A DNA stretch of 64,000 nt. Origin: Oceanomicrobium pacificus. GTDB lineage: Bacteria; Pseudomonadota; Alphaproteobacteria; Rhodobacterales; Rhodobacteraceae. The stretch lies in the NCBI RefSeq assembly GCF_009833495.1, contig NZ_WUWG01000001.1:1054001-1118000 (forward strand), given 5' to 3'. Below the pieces are notes generated by a model. That model did not search any database. It was not told the origin of the DNA and saw nothing but the letters and a program-made list of their open reading frames with translations. Below are positions 27,610-38,151 of the stretch, piece by piece; positions within the stretch are counted from its first letter, which is position 1; each line of letters opens with the position of its first letter. The translations under genes and the position numbers were made by a program.

Positions 27610-28229
27610 CGCTATCGGCGTCCAGCCTCGCACTTTACGCAGGCGCCCTTTTCATCCTGTTCCTCACACCCGGACCGGTCTGGGTGGCGCTGCTGGCGCG
27701 TGCCGTCTCGGGCGGGTTCCACGCTGCCTGGCCGCTGGCGCTCGGCGTGGTGGTGGGCGATGTGCTCTGGCCGCTTCTGGCCGTGCTCGGCGTCACCTTC
27801 CTGTCCTCCTTCTTCGAAGGGCTTCTGGCGGCGATGCGGTGGGCTGGGGCGGGGGTCTTCATATTCATGGGGGTCATGCTGATCCGCCATGCCGACCGGG
27901 CGCTCAGCAGCGACAGCCGCCTGACGAAGCCGGGTGTCTGGGCGGGCTTTGCGGCCGGCCTTCTGGTGATCCTCGGCAATCCCAAGGCGATCCTCTTCTA
28001 CATGGGCATCCTGCCGGGCTTCTTCGATCTGTCCGCGGTGACCGCGCTCGACATTGCCGCGATCTGCATCCTGTCCGCGGCCGTGCCGCTTGCGGGCAAC
28101 CTGATGCTGGCTCTGGGCGTGGGACAGGTGCGGCGGTTTCTGGCCTCTCCGTCGGCTGTGCAGCGGACCAATACCGGCGCCGGACTCGCGCTCATCGGCG
28201 TGGGCTTGGCGATCGGCTTCCTGTCCTGA
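27606..28229 (+). CDS. LysE/RhtB family exporter
   Basis: A 207-residue inner-membrane protein with about six hydrophobic segments. The N-terminal half carries the family pattern FLTPGPVWVALLARAVSGGFHAAWPLALGVVVGD, and the middle has GFAAGLLVILGNPKAILFYMGILPGF. LysE-type carriers export amino acids or related small molecules; the substrate is not predictable. It is the last gene of the dnaN operon, ending before a separate gyrB promoter. Confidence 0.88.
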   Translation: MTLSASSLALYAGALFILFLTPGPVWVALLARAVSGGFHAAWPLALGVVVGDVLWPLLAVLGVTFLSSFFEGLLAAMRWAGAGVFIFMGVMLIRHADRALSSDSRLTKPGVWAGFAAGLLVILGNPKAILFYMGILPGFFDLSAVTALDIAAICILSAAVPLAGNLMLALGVGQVRRFLASPSAVQRTNTGAGLALIGVGLAIGFLS

Positions 28230-28247
28230 TTTAAACCCTGCAACAGC

Positions 28248-28276
28248 GTGACATTCCCGGTGGAAACCGATAGAAT
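28248..28276 (+). promoter_or_regulatory. gyrB promoter with GANTC on the -10
   Basis: GTGACA (28248-28253), a 17-base spacer and TAGAAT (28271-28276) form a near-consensus promoter 29 bases before the gyrB start. A GANTC site (GAATC, 28273-28277) lies within the -10 hexamer. Confidence 0.7.
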
Positions 28277-28292
28277 CGCACCCACAAAATAA

Positions 28293-30722
<2,430 letters not shown>

Positions 30723-30772
30723 TCTGAGGGGCCGGGGGTGCCATATTCGGGTCAATATCTGAACCTATAGAT

Positions 30773-30794
30773 TCATCCGTTGAACAACGGGTGA
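30773..30794. repeat. Dyad just upstream of the DUF413-like gene
   Basis: TCATCCGTTG-AA-CAACGGGTGA: a 10-position dyad with one G/T mismatch pair, ending 6 bases before the TTG start at 30801. It lacks a T-run, so it looks more like an operator or translation-blocking hairpin than a gyrB terminator. Confidence 0.55.
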
Positions 30795-30800
30795 CTAGAA

Positions 30801-32021
30801 TTGATTAGAACAAAGATAAGAAAAAGTAGTAGAAAACCTCTTAAACTACGCAAAGAAGATTGGGACCTCCTTTCGAGGTACTTGCCTTTTTACCTTGCAC
30901 TGGATTCCGGAGCGCGGGTTCCAGCCACACCGGCGCAACGTGAGTTTGTTGCCTGCTGCCGGAAGGTGAAAGCGCCGCAGACTGCCCATGAAAAGGCGTA
31001 CATCCGCTACGTCGAATATCTGGAATCGGCTGATGATGCTGATTTCGTGGAGGAACCTGCAAGCGGGCGCCGCGGCGCGCGCGACAGTTTGAACGCAAGT
31101 TTGAACTACGGGCGTTCAATACTGCGTCGTATGCCCAACCGTGCCTCGGCCAGCGCTACCATGGAGGAACTGAAGTTCCTCTTGCTTGCTAGCGGCAAAT
31201 GGGTGCCCACGGTTCTGGCGGATCGCGAGCTCGCTCAACGTTTGGCCAGTTGGTCGGCCGAGAGTTTCAATACGCTTAGCAACACCTATACCAGGGCGAT
31301 GGATGCAGGCTTCGGCGTCATGCGGGAAGGCGGGGTCCCGCCAAGCTGGCACCGTCTGTTTGACGGAAACCATACGCTTCCGGGGTCAATGGAAGCGGTT
31401 CGAAACGCGGTGCCGGACGACTCTGTTTGGGAAGAAGCGAATAACTGGTTGGCCGCTTTTGCTTCGGACGCAAGTTCAGCACTCGGTATGCCAGTCGTCA
31501 CCCTGTCAGCGGAAAACTATGCGTTTCTGAGTTCTTCATTAGAGAGACTCGGCCTATCGAGAACGTGGACACTCGATATGACGCACTACAACGCCGAAGA
31601 GATGCTAAGCGCTGCCATTCCGGGAATTGCCGTTCTGTTCTGCTGGAACAAGGCCGAGCAAGAACGGTTTGCGGAAATGGTTGGTGCTCTTGCGATAAGC
31701 GGAGCAGTTGCTGCCAATCCCCTGTTGCTGATGCTTGTTCTGGTTTCCGCAGCGCAAGCCTATCAGAAAAGCAGGGATGCTGGTGCATTGACGGATTCGA
31801 TGCGTGGCGTTGCCAAAGGAGGCGTTCTGAGCGGAATCGTAATAGCTACAAGTGCAACCGTATCCGGACCCATCCTTGTCGGAACAATCGCAGGCATTGT
31901 GCTTGCATTGATGGCACGCTGTGCCGGAAGAAAGCTTACCGAAAATGGGTTCTTTTCGTATGTCGGTGTCCTCGCTGTGGATATTTTCCGGAAGCGAAGA
32001 CCAAACGAGGCACCGATTTGA
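30801..32021 (+). CDS. Unknown protein: DUF413/MaoP-like N-terminus plus hydrophobic C-terminus
   Basis: A 406-residue protein I cannot assign to a known full-length family. Residues about 23-70 (LLSRYLPFYLALDSGARVP, then T-x4-FVACCRK, PQTAHEKAYIRY) match the spacing of conserved residues in DUF413, the domain of E. coli MaoP (YifE): LL.R, LD.G.R.P.T, FVA.CR, P.T..E and Y. A helical middle follows, then hydrophobic stretches near 279-291, 302-327 and 348-382, and a basic tail (FRKRRP). The gene is clearly less GC-rich than its neighbours (hand-counted 60-base lines: 43, 48 and 55 percent versus 70 percent at the end of gyrB) and opens with AGA and AAA codons rare around it, suggesting recent transfer. 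The TTG start is the only early one; the ribosome site is weak. Confidence 0.7.
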   Translation: MIRTKIRKSSRKPLKLRKEDWDLLSRYLPFYLALDSGARVPATPAQREFVACCRKVKAPQTAHEKAYIRYVEYLESADDADFVEEPASGRRGARDSLNASLNYGRSILRRMPNRASASATMEELKFLLLASGKWVPTVLADRELAQRLASWSAESFNTLSNTYTRAMDAGFGVMREGGVPPSWHRLFDGNHTLPGSMEAVRNAVPDDSVWEEANNWLAAFASDASSALGMPVVTLSAENYAFLSSSLERLGLSRTWTLDMTHYNAEEMLSAAIPGIAVLFCWNKAEQERFAEMVGALAISGAVAANPLLLMLVLVSAAQAYQKSRDAGALTDSMRGVAKGGVLSGIVIATSATVSGPILVGTIAGIVLALMARCAGRKLTENGFFSYVGVLAVDIFRKRRPNEAPI

Positions 32022-32027
32022 GAGCCT

Positions 32028-32225
32028 CTACTCCCCACCCAATCCCGGCCGGAAGATCCGGTTGGCACGATAGACCGCGACGAGGAGGAGGGCGGAGATG
32101 GGCCAGCCGAGGAGCGCGACGAAGAACATTTCTGCCGGAGCCGCGCCACGCAGACCGCTGCTGATCGCGATGACGAAGACCAGATACATGGCCGTCAGAT
32201 AGAAAAGTGAAATGTTGCGCAGCAT
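32028..32225 (-). CDS. Small membrane protein, unknown
   Basis: A 65-residue protein with two hydrophobic helices (about 7-24 and 34-52) and a basic end (YRANRIF). A GGGGGT purine stretch precedes the ATG. No family is recognised. It converges with the DUF413-like gene with 6 bases between stops. It is GC-rich like the rest of the chromosome, so it is probably native and marks the right edge of the inserted gene. Confidence 0.6.
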   Translation of the reverse strand: MLRNISLFYLTAMYLVFVIAISSGLRGAAPAEMFFVALLGWPISALLLVAVYRANRIFRPGLGGE

Positions 32226-32320
32226 GTCCGACCCCCACCGTTGATGCCTGACGTCAGGCTAGCAAGGTCGCACGGACCGGTAAAGGAAGGCTTGCTCAGT
32301 TCTGCGTGAGCGAGGCGCAA

Positions 32321-32350
32321 ACGAAAACAGGCCGCCCCGGGGGACGGCCT
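32321..32350 (-). terminator. hup terminator
   Basis: On the minus strand AGGCCG...CGGCCT encloses a GC-rich centre and is followed by TGTTTTCGTTT. It begins 24 bases after the HU stop. Confidence 0.75.
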
Positions 32351-32373
32351 GCCGAAGATCGAAGCCGATCGGA

Positions 32374-32664
32374 TCAGGCGTTGATCACGTCTTTCAGGGC
32401 TTTCGCGATGGTCACTTTCGCCACGCGGTCGGCCGGCTTTTTCATCTGCTCGCCGGTGGCGGGGTTGCGCACCATCCGCTCGGGGCGGGCGCGGCAGGCG
32501 AATTTCCCGAGACCGGGCAGCGTCACGGCACCGCCGGCAGCCACTTCCGTCGACACGATTTCGGCCAGAGCCTCCAGCGTGGCATTGGCGGATTTCTTGT
32601 CGGTCCCGGTCTTTTCGGCCAGTGCAGCTACAAGCTGGGTTTTGGTCATCGGTTTCTGGGTCAT
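32374..32664 (-). CDS. hup: HU family DNA-binding protein
   Basis: A 96-residue histone-like protein that bends and compacts DNA. MTKTQLVAALAEKTGTDKKSANATLEAL is the helical dimerisation part. GGAVTLPGLGKFACRARPERMVRNPATGEQMKKPA is the beta-arm region with the Arg-Asn-Pro intercalation tip, and VAKVTIAKALKDVIN ends it. Starts at 32664 or 32649 are both possible. It stands alone with its own terminator and a 189-base upstream region. Confidence 0.95.
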   Translation of the reverse strand: MTQKPMTKTQLVAALAEKTGTDKKSANATLEALAEIVSTEVAAGGAVTLPGLGKFACRARPERMVRNPATGEQMKKPADRVAKVTIAKALKDVINA

Positions 32665-32768
32665 CTCTCTGCTCCCGTTCGGGTTTAGGTTTATGCGTGG
32701 AACCCTGCAGGTCCTCGGCTAAGACTAAAGCGGAACCGTTCACCAAAAACAATGTCAGAAATGCGCTC

Positions 32769-32790
32769 AAACCCAATTATTATTGGGTTT
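32769..32790. repeat. AT-rich dyad between hup and amn
   Basis: AAACCCAAT-TATT-ATTGGGTTT, a perfect 9-base-pair dyad with a 4-base loop, about 105 bases upstream of hup and 64 bases past the amn stop. T-runs on both strands would let it terminate amn; it could also be an operator for hup. Confidence 0.55.
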
Positions 32791-32853
32791 TCGAGCCATT
32801 TTTCATTGTGCAGCGCACCCAAAACAGGGTGCCGCCGCGTCATCCGGCCGGGA

Positions 32854-34350
32854 TCAGAGAAAAGCGGTTTCGTCGAAGCTGCGCAGTTTGCGGCTGTGAA
32901 GCCGTTCGAGCGGCATGCCGCGCAGGCTTTCCATCGCGTGAATGCCGATCTGGAGGTGTTGCGCCACTTGCCGTTTGTAGAAGGCCGTGGCCATGCCTGG
33001 CAGCTTCAACTCGCCATGCAAAGGCTTGTCGGACACGCAAAGAAGCGTGCCGTAGGGCACACGGAACCGGTAACCGTTCGCGGCGATGGTGGCGCTCTCC
33101 ATGTCGAGCGCAATGGCGCGCGACTGCGACAGCCGTTGAACGGGGCCGGACTGGTCGCGCAATTCCCAGTTGCGGTTGTCGATGGTCGCGACAGTGCCGG
33201 TGCGCATGATCCGTTTCAACTCGTAGCCGCTCAGGCCGGTCACATCGGCCACCGCCGTTTCGAGCGCGATCTGCACCTCGGCCAGAGCCGGGATCGGCAC
33301 CCATGTCGGCAGGTCGTCATCGAGCACATGATCCTCGCGCACATAGGCGTGGGCGAGCACATAGTCGCCAAGGCTCTGCGAATTGCGCAGGCCGGCACAA
33401 TGGCCGACCATCAGCCAGGCATGGGGTCGCAGCACGGCAATATGGTCGGTGATCGTCTTGGCGTTCGACGGGCCGACACCGATATTCACCATGGTGATGC
33501 CCTGTCCGTCCGCCCGCTTGAGGTGGAAGGTCGGCATCTGCGGCAGCCGCGCGACCGGCGCTCCGTCGGTGCCCTCGCGCGTTGTCACGACATTGCCCGG
33601 TTCCACCAGTGCGGTATAGCCCGAGTCCGGATCCGCAAGCGCCTGATGCGCATAGGCGACGAACTCGTCCATGTAGAACTGGTAGTTGGTGAAGAGCACA
33701 TGGTTCTGGAAATGGGCCGGGCTTGTCGCCGTGTAATGGGCGAGCCGTGCGAGCGAATAATCGACGCGCTGCGCGGTGAACGGCGCGAGCGGGCGGACGG
33801 GATCGCTCGCCGCGCGGTCGGTGCCGTTCACGATCCGGTCGTCGGTCGTGTCGAGGTCGGGCACGTCGAACACATCGCGCATCGGCCGGTCGAGCCGGTC
33901 CTCGATCGATCCTTCGACATGGGCGCCTTCCTCCATCGCAAAATGGAGCGGGATCGGCGTGTCGGACATGCCGATCTCGAACGGCACCTGATGATTGTCG
34001 ATCAGGAGCTGGATCTGTTGTTCGAGATAGTTCGAGAAGAGATCGGGCCGCGTAACGGTCGCGCCATAGGTGCCGGGTTCGGAGACATGGCCGAAGCTCA
34101 GCCGGCTGTCGATCTTGGAATAGGATGTCGTCGTCATCCGCAGCTCGGGATAATAGGCACGGTAGCGCCCCTCCGGCGCCGCGCCGTCCATCACGGCCTG
34201 AAAGCGGTTGCGCAGGAAATCGGTCGCGTCCGCATAGCGCAATTTCAACGCTTCCACGGCCTCGCGGCCCGTCTGGGCCGTCACATTCGGGCGCGCCTTG
34301 GCCACGATGAGCGGAAGTTCGATTTGTCCAAGTGTTTTATGCAAATTCAT
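32854..34350 (-). CDS. amn: AMP nucleosidase
   Basis: Amn splits AMP into adenine and ribose 5-phosphate, a purine salvage and energy-control step. The 498 residues fit the family (about 480-500). The C-terminal two thirds have the nucleoside-phosphorylase fold: NIGVGPSNAKTITDHIAVLRPHAWLMVGHCAGLR, then DYVLAHAYVREDHVLD and ALDMESATIAANGYRFRVPYGTLLCVSDKP, where the Glu and Asp contact the base. Its start overlaps the stop of the upstream adenine deaminase gene by 4 bases, so the product adenine can pass directly to Ade. Confidence 0.95.
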   Translation of the reverse strand: MNLHKTLGQIELPLIVAKARPNVTAQTGREAVEALKLRYADATDFLRNRFQAVMDGAAPEGRYRAYYPELRMTTTSYSKIDSRLSFGHVSEPGTYGATVTRPDLFSNYLEQQIQLLIDNHQVPFEIGMSDTPIPLHFAMEEGAHVEGSIEDRLDRPMRDVFDVPDLDTTDDRIVNGTDRAASDPVRPLAPFTAQRVDYSLARLAHYTATSPAHFQNHVLFTNYQFYMDEFVAYAHQALADPDSGYTALVEPGNVVTTREGTDGAPVARLPQMPTFHLKRADGQGITMVNIGVGPSNAKTITDHIAVLRPHAWLMVGHCAGLRNSQSLGDYVLAHAYVREDHVLDDDLPTWVPIPALAEVQIALETAVADVTGLSGYELKRIMRTGTVATIDNRNWELRDQSGPVQRLSQSRAIALDMESATIAANGYRFRVPYGTLLCVSDKPLHGELKLPGMATAFYKRQVAQHLQIGIHAMESLRGMPLERLHSRKLRSFDETAFL

Positions 34351-36152
34351 ACGGTTTGCGGTTCCAAAAGTTCGATTCTTTCAAATTTCCTGACGTCCAC
34401 AAGCCCCAGATCGGAGATCCGAAGCTCCGGAATCACCACCAGTGCGAGCAGGGAATGCTGCATATAGGCATTGTTGAGGTCGCAGCCCGCGGCGCGCATC
34501 TCGTCGCCGAGCCGGTCGGCCGCCGCAGCGACCTCGGCGGCGGGCGCATCCGACATCAGCCCGGCGATCGGCAGGGCAACGCTGGCGCGGACCTCTCCGT
34601 TCCGCACAAGGCAGACACCGCCGCCGATTTTCCGCAGGTGGTTTGCAGCCGCCGCCATGTCCGCGTGATCGGTGCCGACGACGATCATATGGTGGCTGTC
34701 ATGGGCAACGGTGGAGGCAAGCGCGCAGTCCAAGTTGTAGCCGAAACCCGACACGAACCCGTTGACCACGCCGCCTGTCGCCCGGTGGCGTTCTACGAGC
34801 GCGATCTGGCAGATGTCGCGGTCCCGGTCCATCTGAACCTGACCGCCGGACACGGAGAGCGTTTCGACAAGCGCCCGTGTCGGTGCCTGGTTTTCCACCA
34901 CACCGATCACGTTGGCGCGAACCTCGTCCCCTTTTCCGGCGATGGTGAAATCCGATGCTGTCAGGTCGCGGGCCATGTTCACCGTGGCGCGCGCGCTGTC
35001 CGGCCAGCGGAATGCGGGCATCGGCGCCTTCAGCGCGCCGTTTTCCGCGATCACCTGACCGCGGGCGATCACCGTTTCGACGGGCAGGGCGGTCAGATCT
35101 GAACTCAGGATCACATCGGCGCGACGGCCCGGCGTGATCGAGCCGAGTTCCCGCTCCAGCCCGAAATGGCAGGCCGTGTTCAGCGTGGCCATCTGGATGG
35201 CCACGAGCGGATCGAGCCCGCAGGCGATTGCATGACGCACAACGCGGTTCATATGCCCGTCATTGACCAGCGTGCCGGAATGGCAATCGTCGGTGCAGAG
35301 GATGAAGTTCCGCGGATCGAGGCCCTTTTCGGTGACCGCCGTGATCTGGCTTTCCACATCATACCATGCCGAGCCGAGCCGCAGCATCGCGCGCATGCCC
35401 TGTCGCACACGCATGATCGCGTCTTCCTCGCGCGTGCCTTCGTGATCGTCGGCCGGGCCGCCTGCGGCATAGGCGTGGAAGCCCGACAGATCGGGAGAGG
35501 CATAATGCCCGCCGACCGTCTTTCCGGCATCCTGTGTAGCGGCGATCTCTGCCAGCATCTTCGGGTCGCCCGCCATGACGCCGGGAAAGTTCATCATCTC
35601 GCCGAGGCCGATGATGTTCGGCCAGCCCATGGCTTCGGCCACATCTTCGGGGCTGATTTCATGGCCCGTCGTCTCCAGCCCCGGCGCGGATGGCGCACAG
35701 GACGGCATTTGCACGAAGACGTTGATCGGCTGTTCCAGTGCCTCGTCATGCATGTGACGCACGCCGTCGAGGCCGAGCACATTGGCCACTTCATGCGGAT
35801 CGATGAACATGGATGTTGTGCCATGGGGCATGACCGCGCGGGAAAATTCGGTGACGGTGAGCATGCCGCTCTCGACATGCATATGCGCGTCGCACAGGCC
35901 CGGCAGCATGAAGCGCCCGCCCGCGTCGATCACCTGCGTCTCTGGCCCGATCATCGGTCCGGCATCCGGCCCGCAATAGGCAAACCGCCCGTCTGCGATG
36001 GCAATATCGGTATCGCGGACGACCTCACGCGAATGGACATTCACCCATGCACCATTGCGGATGACGAGGTCGGCAGGACTGCGCCCGGCGGCAACGGAGA
36101 TGAGCCGCGCAGCGGATTGGGGCCAGGTTTTGAAGGAGTGTGTGTCAGACAT
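34347..36152 (-). CDS. ade: Adenine deaminase
   Basis: Ade converts adenine to hypoxanthine. The 601-residue amidohydrolase has the first metal motif DAHMHVESGML, then MFIDPHEVANVLG, NIIGLGEMMNFPGV, DDCHSGTLVNDGHMNRVVR and the C-terminal domain with VAHDSHHMIVVGTDHADM and GGGVCLVRNGEV. The ATG at 36152 is preferred; a GTG at 36167 in frame is an alternative, and neither has a clear ribosome site. It is the upstream partner of amn. Confidence 0.95.
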   Translation of the reverse strand: MSDTHSFKTWPQSAARLISVAAGRSPADLVIRNGAWVNVHSREVVRDTDIAIADGRFAYCGPDAGPMIGPETQVIDAGGRFMLPGLCDAHMHVESGMLTVTEFSRAVMPHGTTSMFIDPHEVANVLGLDGVRHMHDEALEQPINVFVQMPSCAPSAPGLETTGHEISPEDVAEAMGWPNIIGLGEMMNFPGVMAGDPKMLAEIAATQDAGKTVGGHYASPDLSGFHAYAAGGPADDHEGTREEDAIMRVRQGMRAMLRLGSAWYDVESQITAVTEKGLDPRNFILCTDDCHSGTLVNDGHMNRVVRHAIACGLDPLVAIQMATLNTACHFGLERELGSITPGRRADVILSSDLTALPVETVIARGQVIAENGALKAPMPAFRWPDSARATVNMARDLTASDFTIAGKGDEVRANVIGVVENQAPTRALVETLSVSGGQVQMDRDRDICQIALVERHRATGGVVNGFVSGFGYNLDCALASTVAHDSHHMIVVGTDHADMAAAANHLRKIGGGVCLVRNGEVRASVALPIAGLMSDAPAAEVAAAADRLGDEMRAAGCDLNNAYMQHSLLALVVIPELRISDLGLVDVRKFERIELLEPQTV

Positions 36153-36217
36153 GGCCAAGGATGTCACAAGGCCAAAGAGGGCTTCAAGCGAAATTTGAGT
36201 GACGCCGGAGGCGGCCC

Positions 36218-36676
36218 TCAGCCGCCAAAAGTCGCCGTCAGCATCCGCTCCAGCATCGCGGCATCCGCACCCGTGAAGGCCGCCGGCCGGTCGCTGTCGA
36301 TATCGAGCACGCCCAGGAGCGCGCCAGTGTCGTCCCGGACCGGCAGTACGATTTCCGAGCGGGTGGAACTGGAACAGGCGATATGGCCGGGGAACGCGTC
36401 GACATCATCGACCAGTTGCACCTCTCCGGTGCGGGCCGCGGCGCCGCACACGCCCTTGTCGAACGGGATCACGAGGCAGCCATGTCCGCCCTGATAGGGA
36501 CCGATCTTGAGCATGCCCGGCGCGGTCACGCGGTAGAAACCGACCCAGTCGAACCGGTCGTCGGACTGGAACAGCTCGCACGCAACCGTGGCCATCTTGG
36601 CGATGACATCCTCCTCGCCGGCCACAAGGGCGGCGATGCGTGTCTCAATCTCGGTCAGCGGCTGCGGTTCGGTCAT
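36218..36676 (-). CDS. msrC: GAF-domain free methionine-(R)-sulfoxide reductase
   Basis: A 152-residue single GAF domain. The three conserved cysteines of fRMsr are present: C67 in GGHGCLVIPF, C77 in KGVCGAAA and C101 in FPGHIACSSST, along with DVDAFPGHIA and SEIVLPV. It reduces free Met-R-sulfoxide using thioredoxin. The gene lies 65 bases upstream of ade on the same strand and may share its transcript. Confidence 0.92.
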   Translation of the reverse strand: MTEPQPLTEIETRIAALVAGEEDVIAKMATVACELFQSDDRFDWVGFYRVTAPGMLKIGPYQGGHGCLVIPFDKGVCGAAARTGEVQLVDDVDAFPGHIACSSSTRSEIVLPVRDDTGALLGVLDIDSDRPAAFTGADAAMLERMLTATFGG

Positions 36677-36730
36677 GGCATGGCTCCTTCGCGGCCCCGC
36701 CTATCCGATTCTGCCGCATGGCGAAACGCC

Positions 36731-36759
36731 AAAAAAAAGCCCGGGCGCGAACGCCCGGG
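36731..36759 (-). terminator. glnK-amtB operon terminator
   Basis: On the minus strand the RNA forms an 8-base-pair CCCGGGCG/CGCCCGGG stem capped by a UUCG tetraloop, followed by C and eight U. This is a textbook intrinsic terminator 42 bases after the amtB stop. Confidence 0.95.
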
Positions 36760-36800
36760 TTGAAGTTCGGGGGACGGGCCCCCGGGGGATATTGCTTGGA

Positions 36801-38117
36801 TCAGCGGTGGCTGAAATCCGGGTAGGCTTCGATGCCAAGCTCGGTCATGTCGAGGCCGTTGATCTCGGCTTCCTCGTCGACACGGATGCCCGTGACCGCC
36901 TTGAGGATCGCCCAGACAACCAGCGAGACCACGAAGACGAAGGCGCCGATGGCCACGATGCCGGTGATCTGCGCCCCGAAGGAGGCGTCGCCATTGGTCA
37001 GCGGAACCGCGAGGGTGCCCCAGATACCGGCAATCAGGTGGACCGGGATCGCGCCGACAACATCGTCGATCTTGAACTTGTCGAGCATCGGGACCGCGAA
37101 GACCACGATCGCGCCGCCGATACCGCCGATGATCAGCGACATGAAGAGCGACGGGGCCAGCGGTTCGGCGGTGATCGATACCAAACCGGCCAGCGCGCCG
37201 TTCAGGATCATGGTCAGGTCCGGTTTCTTGTAGAGGACCTGGGTCAGGATCAGCGCGACCACGGCACCGGCCGCTGCGGCCATGTTGGTGTTGGCGAAGA
37301 TGCGGGACACGTCGGTCACGTCACCGATGGTGCCCATGGCCAGCTGCGAACCGCCGTTGAAGCCGAACCAGCCGAGCCACAGGATGAACGTCCCGAGCGT
37401 TGCGAGCGGCATGTTGGAACCCGGCATCGGCACGGTGCGGCCATCCTTGTACTTGCCGATACGCGGCCCGAGGATGATGGCACCGGCCAGGGCGGCGAAA
37501 CCGCCTGCGGCATGAACCAGCGTGGAACCGGCGAAGTCGGAGAAGCCCAGTTCGCTCAGCCAGCCGCCACCCCACTGCCAGGAGGCTTCGATCGGGTAGA
37601 TCAGGCCGGTCAGCAGGACGGTGAAGATCAGGAACGGCCACAGCTTGATGCGCTCGGCCAGCGTGCCCGAGACGATCGAGGCGGTGGTCGCACAGAACAT
37701 CAGCTGGAAGAAGAAGTCGGACCCGACGGATGCATAGTCGAGCGCGGCTTCCTCGGCGGCAAGGCCGACCGGCTCCAGCGAGGTGGTGGCAAAGGTGCCG
37801 AACCAGCCGGAGATGATCCAGCCGTCGCCCGGATACATCAGGTTGAAGCCGACCAGCCAGTACATGATGGCCGCGATCGAGAAGAGCGCGATGTTCTTGG
37901 TCAGCTGCATGGTGACGTTCTTGGACCGCACGAGGCCCGCTTCGAGCATTGCGAAGCCGGCCGCCATCCAGAACACGAGGAACCCGCCGATCAGGAAGAG
38001 CAGCGTGGTGAAGATATAGGGGTTGATGTCGGGCGCGGCAGCGTCCTGCGCCAGAGCCGGGACGGCCGCGAGCGTCGCAGCGCCTGCAAGTCCGGCAAAT
38101 TTCAGGGTTTTGGACAT
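36801..38117 (-). CDS. amtB: Ammonium transporter AmtB
   Basis: AmtB conducts ammonia across the inner membrane. The 438-residue protein starts with a signal peptide (LKFAGLAGAATLAAVPALA, cut near 23) and has about 11 membrane helices. Landmarks are GFAMLEAGLVRSKN, FAGSTLVHAAGGFAALAGAIILGPR with the first pore His, and LIAGIWGTLAVPL with the second. The ATG at 38117 is chosen because the signal peptide begins there. GlnK, its regulator, is 34 bases upstream. Confidence 0.96.
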   Translation of the reverse strand: MSKTLKFAGLAGAATLAAVPALAQDAAAPDINPYIFTTLLFLIGGFLVFWMAAGFAMLEAGLVRSKNVTMQLTKNIALFSIAAIMYWLVGFNLMYPGDGWIISGWFGTFATTSLEPVGLAAEEAALDYASVGSDFFFQLMFCATTASIVSGTLAERIKLWPFLIFTVLLTGLIYPIEASWQWGGGWLSELGFSDFAGSTLVHAAGGFAALAGAIILGPRIGKYKDGRTVPMPGSNMPLATLGTFILWLGWFGFNGGSQLAMGTIGDVTDVSRIFANTNMAAAAGAVVALILTQVLYKKPDLTMILNGALAGLVSITAEPLAPSLFMSLIIGGIGGAIVVFAVPMLDKFKIDDVVGAIPVHLIAGIWGTLAVPLTNGDASFGAQITGIVAIGAFVFVVSLVVWAILKAVTGIRVDEEAEINGLDMTELGIEAYPDFSHR

Positions 38118-38151
38118 TTGGTCATGTATCCTTTCTGTCTCGGGAGGGCGC

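Noticed and set aside
30723-32027. Insertion sequence or prophage carrying the AT-rich gene
   Set aside because: No transposase, integrase, flanking direct repeats or terminal inverted repeats are visible; only a single gene of foreign composition.
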